Shown here one piece after another: positions 8,719-16,979 of a DNA stretch of 64,000 nucleotides. The position numbers and the translations under genes are program-made. The stretch covers positions 135,826 through 199,825 of the forward strand of contig NZ_JBHTMP010000005.1 of assembly GCF_042679305.1 (NCBI RefSeq), in the 5' to 3' direction. The DNA comes from Micromonospora_H sonneratiae. Lineage in GTDB: Bacteria > Actinomycetota > Actinomycetes > Mycobacteriales > Micromonosporaceae. The notes beneath the pieces were generated by a model, which did not search any database, was not told the origin of the DNA, and saw nothing but the letters and a program-made list of their open reading frames with translations. How positions within the stretch are numbered: the first letter of the stretch is position 1; every line of letters begins with the position of its first letter.

Positions 8719-10139
8719 GCTGGCACCTCCAACTCGTCCAGCGTGCGCTGCAACGCCCGCAGATAGTCGACGTGGCCGATCTCGAACCAGTGCCGGCTGG
8801 TGTCCTTGACCTTCGCCCGGTTGAACCGGCGGCCGGCCTCGGCCTCGATCCGGGTCCCGAAGGCAGCCGCCCGTTCCGGGGCGGTCTCCCGCAGCTTCAG
8901 CAGCCGGGCGACGGCCACGCTCTGCCAGTGGACCAACGGAAACATCCCGGAATCGGGCTGTAGCAGACCGGTGACGGCCAGCGTCGGATAGCGCCGAGGG
9001 AAGGCGTTGAGGTAGAGCGTCGGGCGGCCCGACGCGTCCGTACCCAGGATCTCCGGAGCCAGGAACTCGAACCGTGGCAGGTACCCGGTGGCGAATACGA
9101 CCAGGTCCGGCTCGATCTCCTGACCGTCGGTCAGCTCGACGCTGTAGGACCGGAACCGGGCGATCTCGGGTACCGGTGTGATCAGGCCGTGGCCGAGGTA
9201 GTAGACGAGCTGGCTGTTGGCGATCGGATGGGTCTCATAGACCTTGTGGTCCGGGCGGGGCAACCCGAAGCGGGTCAGGTCCCCCACGGTCAGTCGCAGC
9301 GTACGGTGGAACAGCCACTGACGCAGCCGCAACGGCAGCCGCATGGCCAGTACCTGGTCGTTGACCTGATCCGTCGGGCGGCCCAGCACGTACTTCGGGG
9401 CGTACCAGTAGCCGCGTCGGCTGGAGTGCCAACACTTGGCGGCCTGCTGTCCGGCCTCGACGGCGATGTCGCAGCCGGTGTTCCCGGCACCAACGACCAG
9501 CACCCGTTTGCCGCGCAGCTGCGTCGCCTCCTTGTACGCCGACGCGTGCATGACCTGGCCACGGAACTCGTCCAGACCGTCGTACGACGGCAGCTTCGGG
9601 GACCAGTTGTGTCCGTTGGCCACCACGACGGCCGCGTATCGGGAGGTACGTTCGGTGCCGTAGCCGCCGGTGCTGCGGGTGGTGACGTCCCACCGGTGCC
9701 CGTCCACCGGCTCGACCCGTACCACCTCCGTGCCGAACCAGATGTGCGGCCGTAGGTCGAAGTGGTCGGCGTACCGTTCCAGATAGGACAGAAGCTGGCT
9801 GTGGTGCGGGTAGTCCGGCCACGAGTCCGGCATCGGGAAGTCAGGGAACTGGGTGAACGGCTTCGACGAGATCAGATGTGTACTGGCGTAGACCGGGCTC
9901 CGGTCGTGCCGCCAGTTCCAGGCTCCGCCGACGCCGGTCTCCCGCTCGTAGCAGTCGACGTCGAAGCCGTACTCCTTGAGGTTCTTGATTGCGGTCAGGC
10001 CGCTGGCTCCGGCCCCGATGACGCAGACCGTGCCGCCCCGGTCGTAGACCGAGCGGCCGTCCGGTCGGACGGTGGCACTCCCGGCATGGTGGTCTTCGAC
10101 CAGAAAGTCTGAACTGTCATGGTCGGCGGAGGTAGACAC
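8715..10139 (-). CDS. Flavin-containing monooxygenase (class B, FMO/BVMO-like)
   Basis: NADPH- and FAD-dependent monooxygenase of 474 residues. Motifs in order: the FAD-binding fold VIGAGASGLTAIKNL near residue 40, the FxGxxxHxxxY fingerprint FRGQVMHASAY, the NADPH fold VVGAGNTGCDIA, and the FATGYLPRF block near residue 335. The start is GTG 10139, 7 nt behind AAGGAG; the open frame further upstream is not coding. Substrate unknown. The fingerprint is FMO-like rather than the longer Baeyer-Villiger form, so N- or S-oxygenation or a type II Baeyer-Villiger reaction are both possible. It lies downstream of the LysR gene on the same strand, with a 161-bp gap. Confidence 0.9.
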   Translation of the reverse strand: MSTSADHDSSDFLVEDHHAGSATVRPDGRSVYDRGGTVCVIGAGASGLTAIKNLKEYGFDVDCYERETGVGGAWNWRHDRSPVYASTHLISSKPFTQFPDFPMPDSWPDYPHHSQLLSYLERYADHFDLRPHIWFGTEVVRVEPVDGHRWDVTTRSTGGYGTERTSRYAAVVVANGHNWSPKLPSYDGLDEFRGQVMHASAYKEATQLRGKRVLVVGAGNTGCDIAVEAGQQAAKCWHSSRRGYWYAPKYVLGRPTDQVNDQVLAMRLPLRLRQWLFHRTLRLTVGDLTRFGLPRPDHKVYETHPIANSQLVYYLGHGLITPVPEIARFRSYSVELTDGQEIEPDLVVFATGYLPRFEFLAPEILGTDASGRPTLYLNAFPRRYPTLAVTGLLQPDSGMFPLVHWQSVAVARLLKLRETAPERAAAFGTRIEAEAGRRFNRAKVKDTSRHWFEIGHVDYLRALQRTLDELEVPA

Positions 10140-10300
10140 CAAGTTTCTCCTTGTTTCCGCACGAAAGCCGAACTGCCGCCGAATCCTCTCGACTCGGGTC
10201 ACCCTTTGTCCAGCCCGTGACCACACCAGTTTGCCGGCCATCCCCCTCTGCCCCGGTGCCTCGGCTTGAGGCGTGCAGGGCTTGACCGCCGGATACGCGC

Positions 10301-11191
10301 CTACCGCCGTACCGCGTACTGAAGTGCGGCAAGCAGCCCGCCAAGCGTGGGCTGACCCAGCGAGGCCTCCCGCACCGCCGCATAGATCGCCCTGAGCGGT
10401 TCCGGTCCACGAACCTTGCGGATGACCACGGCCGGGTGCCGATTTGCCAGGCCCAGTTCGGGGATCAGACTGACCCCGAGGCCAGCGGCAACGAACCCCT
10501 GTGCCGTGGGGTAGTCCTCGCTCTGCACCACGAAGTTCGGGGTGAAGCCCGCTGCGGCGCAGCCGTCGAGGATCGCGTCCAGGCAGGGCCCCGGCCACTC
10601 GCTGCCGACCCATGGTTCGTCGGCGAGATCAGTCAGGTCGACTACCCGCTTCGAGGCGAGTCGGTGCCCCTTCGGCAGGACCACCCGGTACGGATCATCG
10701 ATCAGGTGCACGAGGTGGATGCCCTGTTGAAGCCGATCGTCGGGGCGTACCACGATGGCGAGGTCCGCCCGGCCCTGGGTCACCTCCGGTAGCGGGTCTT
10801 CGGGGTCGGACATCTTGAGGTCGATCCGCACACCCGGATGCTCCTCGCGCAACCGGGCGACGGCAGGTGCCACCAGCGTGGCACCCGCCGTGGCGAAATA
10901 GCTGATCGTCACGTGCCCCGTACGCCCGGCTCGCAGATCGGCCAGCGCCGTCTCCGCTTCGGCGATCTGCCTGTCGATGATGGCGGAATGCTCGGTGAGC
11001 AGGCGACCGGCTGCGGTGGGCCGCACCCCACGGCCGACACGCTCGAGTAGCGCGACCCCGGCCTGCTTCTCCAGCGCCGCCACCTGCTGACTCACGGCGG
11101 ACGGCGTATATCCCAGATTCGCCGCCGCAGCGGTCACCGACCCCGTGGTGACCACGGCACGAAGTACCTGCATGCGCCGCACGTCGAGCAT
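10301..11191 (-). CDS. LysR-family transcriptional regulator
   Basis: 296 residues. The N-terminal winged HTH (MQVLRAVVTTGSVTAAAANL, then TPSAVSQQVAALE) is followed by a LysR substrate-binding domain with two Rossmann-like halves. The ATG start at 11191 has no Shine-Dalgarno sequence, but TAAGAT stands 7 nt upstream, so the gene is probably leaderless. It is divergent from an EamA-type exporter 100 bp away, the usual arrangement for a LysR regulator and its target. An inverted repeat between them is the likely operator. The effector is unknown. Confidence 0.92.
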   Translation of the reverse strand: MLDVRRMQVLRAVVTTGSVTAAAANLGYTPSAVSQQVAALEKQAGVALLERVGRGVRPTAAGRLLTEHSAIIDRQIAEAETALADLRAGRTGHVTISYFATAGATLVAPAVARLREEHPGVRIDLKMSDPEDPLPEVTQGRADLAIVVRPDDRLQQGIHLVHLIDDPYRVVLPKGHRLASKRVVDLTDLADEPWVGSEWPGPCLDAILDGCAAAGFTPNFVVQSEDYPTAQGFVAAGLGVSLIPELGLANRHPAVVIRKVRGPEPLRAIYAAVREASLGQPTLGGLLAALQYAVRR

Positions 11192-11198
11192 GTAGCAA

Positions 11199-11204
11199 AT
11201 CTTA
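11199..11204 (-). promoter_or_regulatory. -10 box for leaderless lysR
   Basis: TAAGAT on the minus strand, 7 nt before ATG 11191. This matches the TANNNT-N6/7-start pattern of leaderless actinobacterial genes. Confidence 0.5.
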
Positions 11205-11215
11205 ACGGTACGTAC

Positions 11216-11244
11216 AGAACCTTTCACTTGTCCTGTCAGGTTCT
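11216..11244. promoter_or_regulatory. Candidate LysR operator (inverted repeat)
   Basis: agaacct (11216-11222) and aggttct (11238-11244) are perfect 7-bp inverted arms, 15 bp apart. They lie between the divergent LysR and EamA genes and near the -35 region expected for lysR. That position suits autorepression and activation of the transporter. Confidence 0.5.
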
Positions 11245-11291
11245 CTCGGGCACCGTGCACAGCAGGATTACCGGCCAGAGAGGCGGAAACG

Positions 11292-12293
11292 ATGGTCAAT
11301 GGCGGACGCAACTCGTTGACGCGGGTCGGCGTACTCGCACTGCTGTGGGGGTCCGCCTTCCTGTGGATCAAGCTGGCCTTGGACAACGGACTGACCCCGA
11401 TCCAGATCACCTTCATTCGCTCCGGGCTCGGAGCGGTCGTCCTTCTCGTCCTGGCCCGTACCGCACGCCAGCGCCTGCCACGTAACCGGGCGACCTGGCG
11501 GCATCTCGTCGTGGCCGCCTTCTTTTGCAACGCGCTGCCGTTCTTCCTGTTCAGCATTGGTCAGCAGACCGTCGACTCAGGGGTGGCCGGCGTGCTGAAC
11601 GCCACCACTCCGCTGTGGTCCCTGCTGATCGGTGTCGCCATCGGCAGGGAGCACGGACTCCGTCCAGCCCGGCTGGGCGGCCTCCTACTCGGATTCGCGG
11701 GCACACTGCTGATCTTCGCGCCGTGGCAGAAAGCGGAACTTCTGAGCTGGGGCACCCTCGCCCTGCTCGGGGCTGCGGCTAGCTACGCCGTGGCCTTCGC
11801 CTACATGGGACGTAACCTCACCGCCGAGGGCACCGCTCCCCTCGCGATCTCCGCGTCCCAGCTGATCGCCGCTACCGGGTTGGCCGCGCTGGCCCTGCCC
11901 GCCGACGGAACCGCGTCAGTGCCGCTGAATCCCACCGGCGTGATCGCCGTCGTCATTCTCGGAGTCTTCAGCACCGGATTCACCTTCCACCTCAACTACC
12001 GACTCATCGCGGAGGAGGGTGCGACCAGCGCTGCCACCGTCGGATATCTGCTACCGGTGGTCTCGGTGGCGTTGGGGGCGATCGTGCTCAACGAGAAGCC
12101 CGGCTTCCAGGTCTTCCTGGGGATGATCGTCGTACTCGTCGGCGTCGGAATGACGCGCCGGCGGAACGGGTCCCCGCAGACCGCTACGGCCACGCTGGCT
12201 GTCACCACCGCACCACGTCCGGGCCACACCAACCGTCGAAACCGCGCGGAGTCCGAACCGTGTGCTGCGCCACCTGGACGGGCAGGCACCTGA
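11292..12293 (+). CDS. EamA/DMT-family permease
   Basis: 333-residue inner-membrane transporter of the drug/metabolite superfamily, with about ten TM helices in two EamA repeats. The first begins RVGVLALLWGSAFLWIKLAL, with the typical LWGS...I pattern. The second begins near residue 155 (WGTLALLGAAASYAVAFAYM). The C-terminus is a hydrophilic basic tail. The start ATG 11292 has GAGAGGCGG upstream. Such permeases usually export amino acids, nucleosides or small metabolites; the substrate here is unknown. Probably controlled by the divergent LysR protein. Confidence 0.9.
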   Translation: MVNGGRNSLTRVGVLALLWGSAFLWIKLALDNGLTPIQITFIRSGLGAVVLLVLARTARQRLPRNRATWRHLVVAAFFCNALPFFLFSIGQQTVDSGVAGVLNATTPLWSLLIGVAIGREHGLRPARLGGLLLGFAGTLLIFAPWQKAELLSWGTLALLGAAASYAVAFAYMGRNLTAEGTAPLAISASQLIAATGLAALALPADGTASVPLNPTGVIAVVILGVFSTGFTFHLNYRLIAEEGATSAATVGYLLPVVSVALGAIVLNEKPGFQVFLGMIVVLVGVGMTRRRNGSPQTATATLAVTTAPRPGHTNRRNRAESEPCAAPPGRAGT

Positions 12294-12294
12294 T

Positions 12295-12348
12295 GCAAGG
12301 AAGGACCCCTTCCGGTCGCATTCTGCACGCAGAGAGGCCCTTCCTTGC
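12295..12348 (+). terminator. Hairpin after the EamA gene
   Basis: gcaaggaagg (12295-12304) pairs with ccttccttgc (12339-12348). The loop contains a second small stem, accccttcc. It begins directly after the TGA of the permease. It belongs to the same family as the hairpin at 7791-7830. Confidence 0.6.
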
Positions 12349-12398
12349 TCCCGTACCTGGAGGGCAGGTTGGCGGGCGGGAGCAGCCCACCGGCCGGA

Positions 12399-12815
12399 TC
12401 AGGCCTCGACGAATTGGGCGGCGAACGACTCGGCGGGTGGGATCGGGGTGATGACGTCGATGAGCACGCCATCCGGAGCGGCGACGATGAAATGTCGCTG
12501 CCCGAACTCCTCGCTCCGCAACGGAAGCTCCAGTTTCAGGCCGGCCCGGACCACCAGGCGCTCGTACTCGGCATCCACATCGGCCACCTCGAAGTTCAGG
12601 ATCAGCCCCTGCACCGGGGACCGGTACGCCGCCGGCAGCGTTTCGTGGGTGTGGTCCAGCAGCGCCAGCTCGTAGTGCGGCGGCTCCGGTCGCCGCAGAC
12701 TGACGTACCAGTCGGCCTCGAAGGTCGTCTCGAACCCGAAGTGCCGGGTGTAGAAGGTGTGGGATTCGGCGATCCGCCGGGTGCAGATGACCGGATAGAA
12801 GCTGGTCAGGTTCAT
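12399..12815 (-). CDS. VOC (glyoxalase/bleomycin-resistance) family protein
   Basis: 138 residues with the paired beta-alpha-beta-beta-beta modules of the vicinal-oxygen-chelate fold. The first half contains SFYPVICTRRIAESHTFYTRHFGF; the second contains LILNFEVADVDAEYERLV and DGVLIDVITP. ATG 12815 is preferred over GTG 12824 because GGAGGA abuts the GTG but lies 9 nt before the ATG. Members act as metal-dependent lyases, isomerases or dioxygenases, or as drug-binding proteins; this one cannot be assigned. It is divergent from a TetR gene, with two identical operator-like sites between them. Confidence 0.85.
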   Translation of the reverse strand: MNLTSFYPVICTRRIAESHTFYTRHFGFETTFEADWYVSLRRPEPPHYELALLDHTHETLPAAYRSPVQGLILNFEVADVDAEYERLVVRAGLKLELPLRSEEFGQRHFIVAAPDGVLIDVITPIPPAESFAAQFVEA

Positions 12816-12836
12816 GTCTGGCACTCCTCCACAAGA

Positions 12837-12891
12837 TGCGTACCCTGGGTATGTTTCTTGCGGCGAAGGTAGTTGCGTACCCTGGGTATGT
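12837..12891. promoter_or_regulatory. Two identical 18-bp operator sites between VOC and TetR genes
   Basis: tgcgtaccctgggtatgt occurs at 12837-12854 and 12874-12891, exactly 37 bp apart. Each copy is nearly palindromic around the central ccctggg (gtaccc-t-gggtat). The spacing and place between divergent genes strongly suggest binding sites of the adjacent TetR protein, covering both promoters. Confidence 0.75.
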
Positions 12892-12907
12892 CAAACGGGA
12901 GGCAAAA

Positions 12908-13555
12908 GTGGGTACGACATCGCGGACCAAGGCTGAGCAGCGCCGGGAGACCATGGCGGCGTTGACCGCCGAGGGGCGACGAATGTTCGGCCGCGACGGG
13001 TTCGCCGCGGTGAACCTCAACGAGGTGGCCCGAGCCGCCGGGGTGACGAAAGGTGCGCTCTACCACCACTTCGGCAGCAAGACCGGTCTCTTCCGCGCGG
13101 TGGTCGAGCAGGTGCAACGCGATGTCGCCGACCGGGTGGCCGCCGCAGCCGACGCGGAGGCCGACCCGTGGTCCCAACTCGTCGCCGGGTGCCAGGCCTT
13201 CCTCGCCGCCGGCTCCGACCCGGAGGTGCAGCGGATCATGCTCGTGGACGGTCCGACCGTGCTCGGCTGGCAGGAATGGCGGGCCATGGACGAGGCATCC
13301 TCGGTACAACACCTCACCGAGGCGCTCACCTCGTTGATCAAGGATGGGACGCTCAGCCAGCAGCCGGTGGCGCCGTTGACCCGGCTGCTGTCCGGGGCGA
13401 TGAACGAGACCGCGCTCTGGCTGGCCCAGTCGGCCGACCCGGCCGACCGGGTTGACGCCAGCGCCGCGCTGACCCGGTTACTGGAGGGAATCCGCCTGGT
13501 GCCCCCCGGCGTCGGTTCCCAGGCCGCGCAACACGGTCACGCACGGGCCGAGTGA
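12908..13555 (+). CDS. TetR-family transcriptional regulator
   Basis: 215 residues. The TetR HTH lies at about residues 10-57 (GRRMFGRDGFAAVNLNEVAR, then AGVTKGALYHHFGSKTGLF), followed by an all-helical ligand domain. The start is GTG 12908 behind GGGAGG; the frame extends upstream through the operators, which is not plausible coding sequence. It likely represses itself and the divergent VOC gene through the two 18-bp sites. Ligand unknown. Confidence 0.92.
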   Translation: MGTTSRTKAEQRRETMAALTAEGRRMFGRDGFAAVNLNEVARAAGVTKGALYHHFGSKTGLFRAVVEQVQRDVADRVAAAADAEADPWSQLVAGCQAFLAAGSDPEVQRIMLVDGPTVLGWQEWRAMDEASSVQHLTEALTSLIKDGTLSQQPVAPLTRLLSGAMNETALWLAQSADPADRVDASAALTRLLEGIRLVPPGVGSQAAQHGHARAE

Positions 13556-13586
13556 GCGGGTCAGGCGCAGGCCCAGTGGACCAAGG

Positions 13587-14327
13587 TCAGGCGTGCGCCA
13601 GCGGAACCGGGAGCAGAAGGTCGACCAGGACCGGAAAGTGGTCGCTGGCCCGCCGGGTCTGCTCGGTGTCCACCACGTCGTAGTCGGTGACCACGATCTG
13701 CGGTGACACGAACAGCGCATCGATCCGGTCGCGCGGATTGGCACACGGGTAGGTGCACCGGTCGCTCCGGTCGGCGGCCACCGCAGTGTCGGTCAGGCCG
13801 TCGGCGATCGTACGCCAGGCGGCACCGCCGGAGTTCTCATTGAGGTCGGCGCCGACGATCAGCGGCAGGCGTACGGCGGCCAGGTCCTCCTTCAACAGGG
13901 CGGCCTGGCCCGGTCGCTCCGCCGCGTCGGTGGACAGGTGCGAACCGGCCAGCACGAAACGCGCCCGGCCGACCGTGCACTCGGCAAAGGCCGCACCCCG
14001 CATGTGCCGGCCCGGGGTGAGTGGAAACTGCCGGTACCAGGTGCGGTGGACACGGACCCGCAGGCTGGTGAGGAGCAGGTTGCCCAGGGCCGGCAGACCG
14101 CCCCCGGCCACCACCAGCCCCAACCGGTCCGCCAGGGCGGCGCACTTGTGCCGCCAGCGGAACCGGCGGGGCCCCTCCTGGACGATCACGACGTCCGGCT
14201 CGGCCCCACGCACCGCAGCCGCCAGGGCGGCGGTGTCGTCACGCTGGCCGTGCACGTTGTACGACAGCACCCGCAGACGTATCCCCGCAGGTTCCTCCTC
14301 GACCGGTTGCCCCTGTGTCACCCGCAT
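13587..14327 (-). CDS. Endonuclease/exonuclease/phosphatase (EEP) family protein
   Basis: 246 residues of the EEP (DNase I-like) metallohydrolase fold. Visible blocks are VLSYNVHGQ (Asn), VIVQEG (metal Glu), GSHLST, LIVGADLNEN (Asp/Asn) and the terminal SDHFPVLVDL with the catalytic Asp-His. Members cut nucleic acids or phosphoesters. No signal peptide is seen. ATG 14327 or GTG 14333 are both possible starts; the AGGTGAGG stretch favours the ATG only weakly. It begins about 17 bp after the glucokinase stop, so it is probably the last gene of that operon. Confidence 0.85.
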   Translation of the reverse strand: MRVTQGQPVEEEPAGIRLRVLSYNVHGQRDDTAALAAAVRGAEPDVVIVQEGPRRFRWRHKCAALADRLGLVVAGGGLPALGNLLLTSLRVRVHRTWYRQFPLTPGRHMRGAAFAECTVGRARFVLAGSHLSTDAAERPGQAALLKEDLAAVRLPLIVGADLNENSGGAAWRTIADGLTDTAVAADRSDRCTYPCANPRDRIDALFVSPQIVVTDYDVVDTEQTRRASDHFPVLVDLLLPVPLAHA

Positions 14328-14344
14328 CCTCACCTGTCCCGCGA

Positions 14345-15292
14345 CTACCGTCGGCGGGCGAGGTCAGCCGCGCCGATCACACCCGCACTGTTACCCAGTT
14401 CCGCCGGCCGCACCTCGGCCATCGGAAGTCTGCCACGTTGCGCCACCGAGTCCATGAAGGACTGTGTGGTGGGGCCGAGCAGGAGGTCCCCCGCGTCGAC
14501 CACGCCACCGCCGACGACCAGCACCTGTGGGTCCAGGATCTGCGCCAGATCGGCCAGGCCGATGCCGAGCCACTTGCCGAGCTGGGCGAACGCCTCGATG
14601 GAGATCGCGTCGTCGGCCTTCGCCGCAGCGGTCACCATCGGGCCGGTGATGGCCTCGATGTCGCCCCCGGCGAGTTCCAGCAACCCGGCTGCGCGGTGTG
14701 GCTCCTGCCGGGCACCGGACCGGGCGAAGCGGACCAGGGCACTGCCGCTGGCGTACTGCTCGATACAGCCGAGCCGGCCGCATCCGCACTGGTGCCCGTC
14801 CGGCACGGCCAGCATGTGTCCCAGTTCGGCAGCGATGCCGTGGGAGCCGCGTACCAGTTCACCGCTGATCACGATGCCACCGCCGACACCGGTGCCGATG
14901 GTGAACATGACCATCGAGTCGTTCGCGTGCCGGGCCGCGCCATAGCGGAACTCCGCCCAGGCGGCCACGTTCCCGTCGTTCTCCACTATCACCGGCAGGC
15001 CGACGGCGGACCGGACGTGGTCCCGTAGCGGCTCGTCGCGCCAGGCGAGATTGGGGGCGAAAAGCACGGTCGACCGGTTCGCGTCGATCCAGCCGGCCGC
15101 GCCGATGCCCACCGCCTCGATCTGGCGGCCAGCGGCCAACTCCATGACCACCTCGACGATGACATCGCGGGTCTTGGCGGCATCGTCGGCGGGGGTGTCC
15201 CGTCGAGTCTGCGCCAACACCGCACCGGCGTCGTCAACGACGCCACCGGCGACTTTCGTGCCACCGACGTCGACTCCGATGGTCAGCGTCAC
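14345..15292 (-). CDS. glkA: ROK-family glucokinase
   Basis: 315 residues. Phosphorylates glucose (or a related hexose) with ATP in the cytoplasm. The ATP phosphate loop DVGGTKVAGGVVD, the catalytic Asp in ENDGNVAAWAE, the GTGVGGGI loop, the ELGH zinc/sugar ligand and the Cys cluster CGCGRLGCIEQ of ROK sugar kinases are all present. In Streptomyces, glkA (SCO2126) mediates carbon catabolite repression and also lies near a fatty acyl-CoA ligase gene. The GTG start has GGGAG upstream. Third gene of a four-gene minus-strand run. Confidence 0.9.
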   Translation of the reverse strand: MTLTIGVDVGGTKVAGGVVDDAGAVLAQTRRDTPADDAAKTRDVIVEVVMELAAGRQIEAVGIGAAGWIDANRSTVLFAPNLAWRDEPLRDHVRSAVGLPVIVENDGNVAAWAEFRYGAARHANDSMVMFTIGTGVGGGIVISGELVRGSHGIAAELGHMLAVPDGHQCGCGRLGCIEQYASGSALVRFARSGARQEPHRAAGLLELAGGDIEAITGPMVTAAAKADDAISIEAFAQLGKWLGIGLADLAQILDPQVLVVGGGVVDAGDLLLGPTTQSFMDSVAQRGRLPMAEVRPAELGNSAGVIGAADLARRR

Positions 15293-15374
15293 CGCTGCCG
15301 CTCCCCTCTGCTTTGCTACAACGTCGTCTGTCGATAGCCAGATCGGCTACCGACGGTCCAACGCATCTTCGTGG

Positions 15375-16256
15375 TCAGGCCCCGTCGCCTGGCGCGTCAT
15401 CACCCTCGGGTACGGATGTCGGCATCCGTGATGCGGGCACGACCGGACGCTTGATCGCCTTGTGGGCCATCGGCCTGGCCCCCGAGGACCCGGCTGGCGT
15501 CCGTGCCGCGGTCCCGACGGCATCGGCGGTCCCGGCAGCGTCGGCGGGCTGGCCGGCACCGCCGGGACGCCCCTCGGCGTCCGCACGCGTCGCGGCTGCC
15601 CAGACATCCTGTTCCGGCGCCGCCCACGAATCATGCCCGGTACGGGTGGCCTTGCGCCACACCCCGTCCCACTGGGCTCCTTCGGTGGCTGCCCCGATGT
15701 GACCGGTCGCACTGTCGGTGCTCACCGGATCCGGCCCGGATTCGCTGTCCGGCCCGGATTCGCTGTCCGGCCCGGATTCGCTGTCCGGCTCAGATCGAGT
15801 GTCCGACTCGGGCTCGGTAGCCGAGTCGGGCTGCCGGGACGCCTCGCCTGACGGATCGGCCGGGGACGCCGGACCAGCCACGGTCGAGAAGGCCCGCAAC
15901 AGGCTGGCCACTCCGGCGGCGAAGTCACCGGCACCGGTGGCCAGCCGCTCGGCGAACTCCGGACTCGGGTCCCGCAATGCCGTGACCGCTCGACAGATCG
16001 GACACACGCAACATTCGGCACTCCCAGTTGCTAAGTGCCCTCCACCGGCCCCCTGGCCGGCACCCGTCCCCTGACCAGCGGACGGAGATTCGTTCGACGT
16101 ACCGAGGACCGTAGAAATGATCTCGCCGAGCGGGCCGAACCCACCCTGCCCGGAACCGGTGGCGCCACCCGAGGCGGCCAGGCGGGCCGCAGCCAGAGCG
16201 GTGGTGACCAGACGCTCGGCCTCCTCCCGAGCCGAACCCGGATCGATTCCTCCCAT
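15375..16256 (-). CDS. DUF5304-like conserved actinobacterial protein with SGPDSE repeats
   Basis: 293 residues, function unknown. Residues 5-30 are helical (SAREEAERLVTTALAAARLA). A Cys cluster reading CCVCPIC lies near residue 80, then helices, a low-complexity Ser/Asp/Glu/Pro stretch with three perfect and two decayed SGPDSE copies, and a basic tail. The Cys-x-x-Cys block may bind metal. Start ATG 16256 is 6 nt behind GAGGAG. The gene lies between the SRPBCC protein and the glucokinase, a neighbourhood conserved in actinobacteria. The family name is from memory and moderately certain. Confidence 0.7.
   Translation of the reverse strand: MGGIDPGSAREEAERLVTTALAAARLAASGGATGSGQGGFGPLGEIISTVLGTSNESPSAGQGTGAGQGAGGGHLATGSAECCVCPICRAVTALRDPSPEFAERLATGAGDFAAGVASLLRAFSTVAGPASPADPSGEASRQPDSATEPESDTRSEPDSESGPDSESGPDSESGPDPVSTDSATGHIGAATEGAQWDGVWRKATRTGHDSWAAPEQDVWAAATRADAEGRPGGAGQPADAAGTADAVGTAARTPAGSSGARPMAHKAIKRPVVPASRMPTSVPEGDDAPGDGA
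15730..15801. repeat. 18-bp tandem repeat inside the DUF5304-like gene
   Basis: tccggcccggattcgctg is repeated exactly at 15730, 15748 and 15766, with a diverged copy at 15784. It encodes the hexapeptide SGPDSE on the minus strand. Slippage-prone and likely variable between strains. Confidence 0.85.
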
Positions 16257-16296
16257 GCTCGACTCCTCTACCCCGCCACCGTTCTTCACTTCCGAC

Positions 16297-16752
16297 TCAC
16301 TGCGCCACACCGGACGCTTCCACCCGCTGCTTGAGCGCCTTCAACGCGGTATCCATGATCATCTTCTCGGCCTTGCGGCGAAACATGCCAAGCATGCCGA
16401 CCGAGAGCTCCACCGCCAACGTGTAGGTCACCGTCGAGGTGCCGTCGCCGTTGTCGTAGATGTCGTACGACCCGTTCTGCGCCTTCTGCATCCGGGACGG
16501 CTGAACCAGGTGCCACTGGATCCGGGAGATGTCCTCGGCGTACTCGTAGGCCAGGGTGTACTCGTCGGCCAACACGCCGGCGTCGAGCACGAACCGGACC
16601 TGGCTGGCGTAGCCGTCCTCGTACTCCTGGACCACCTCGACGCTCTTGACGGCCTCGGTCCACTCCGGGTAACGAAGAAAGTCACATATCACCGCCGTCA
16701 CCCGCTCGGGACGCGCGTCGATGACGATCGACTGGGTGGATAAGTCCGCCAT
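16297..16752 (-). CDS. SRPBCC (START-like/polyketide cyclase-type) family protein
   Basis: 151 residues with the helix-grip fold: an N-terminal beta strand (STQSIVIDARPERVTAVICD), FLRYPEWTEAVKSVEV, and a long C-terminal helix (FRRKAEKMIMDTALKALKQR). Such proteins bind hydrophobic ligands. It resembles M. tuberculosis Rv2185c by type and position. The ATG start at 16752 has TAGCCT 7 nt upstream and no clear Shine-Dalgarno sequence, so it may be leaderless. It heads the minus-strand operon and is divergent from the acyl-CoA ligase gene, suggesting a lipid-linked role (inference). Confidence 0.85.
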   Translation of the reverse strand: MADLSTQSIVIDARPERVTAVICDFLRYPEWTEAVKSVEVVQEYEDGYASQVRFVLDAGVLADEYTLAYEYAEDISRIQWHLVQPSRMQKAQNGSYDIYDNGDGTSTVTYTLAVELSVGMLGMFRRKAEKMIMDTALKALKQRVEASGVAQ

Positions 16753-16759
16753 GTGGGGC

Positions 16760-16765
16760 AGGCTA
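16760..16765 (-). promoter_or_regulatory. -10 box for the SRPBCC operon
   Basis: TAGCCT on the minus strand, 7 nt before ATG 16752. Fits a leaderless transcript. Confidence 0.5.
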
Positions 16766-16979
16766 CCCGGTGATCGGGCGCTGACGGCCGGCCGGCTCGC
16801 ACCGACTCGCCGGGTCGGTGACCGCCGACCGGGCAACCTGCCTGGACAGGGTGGCCATCCGGCGGGGTAGGTTCGGCATTGCCGGGTCTGTCGGTCCCGG
16901 CGGCGGTACCTCCGCCACCGCCGACAGAGAGCACGTCACCACGACGCACCGGCACCCGGCATGAGCGCGAGGAGCACAG

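Noticed and set aside
7841..10139. Monooxygenase and hydrolase as a Baeyer-Villiger degradation pair
   Set aside because: The hydrolase lacks its catalytic serine and the monooxygenase fingerprint is FMO-like, so the pathway claim is not supported.
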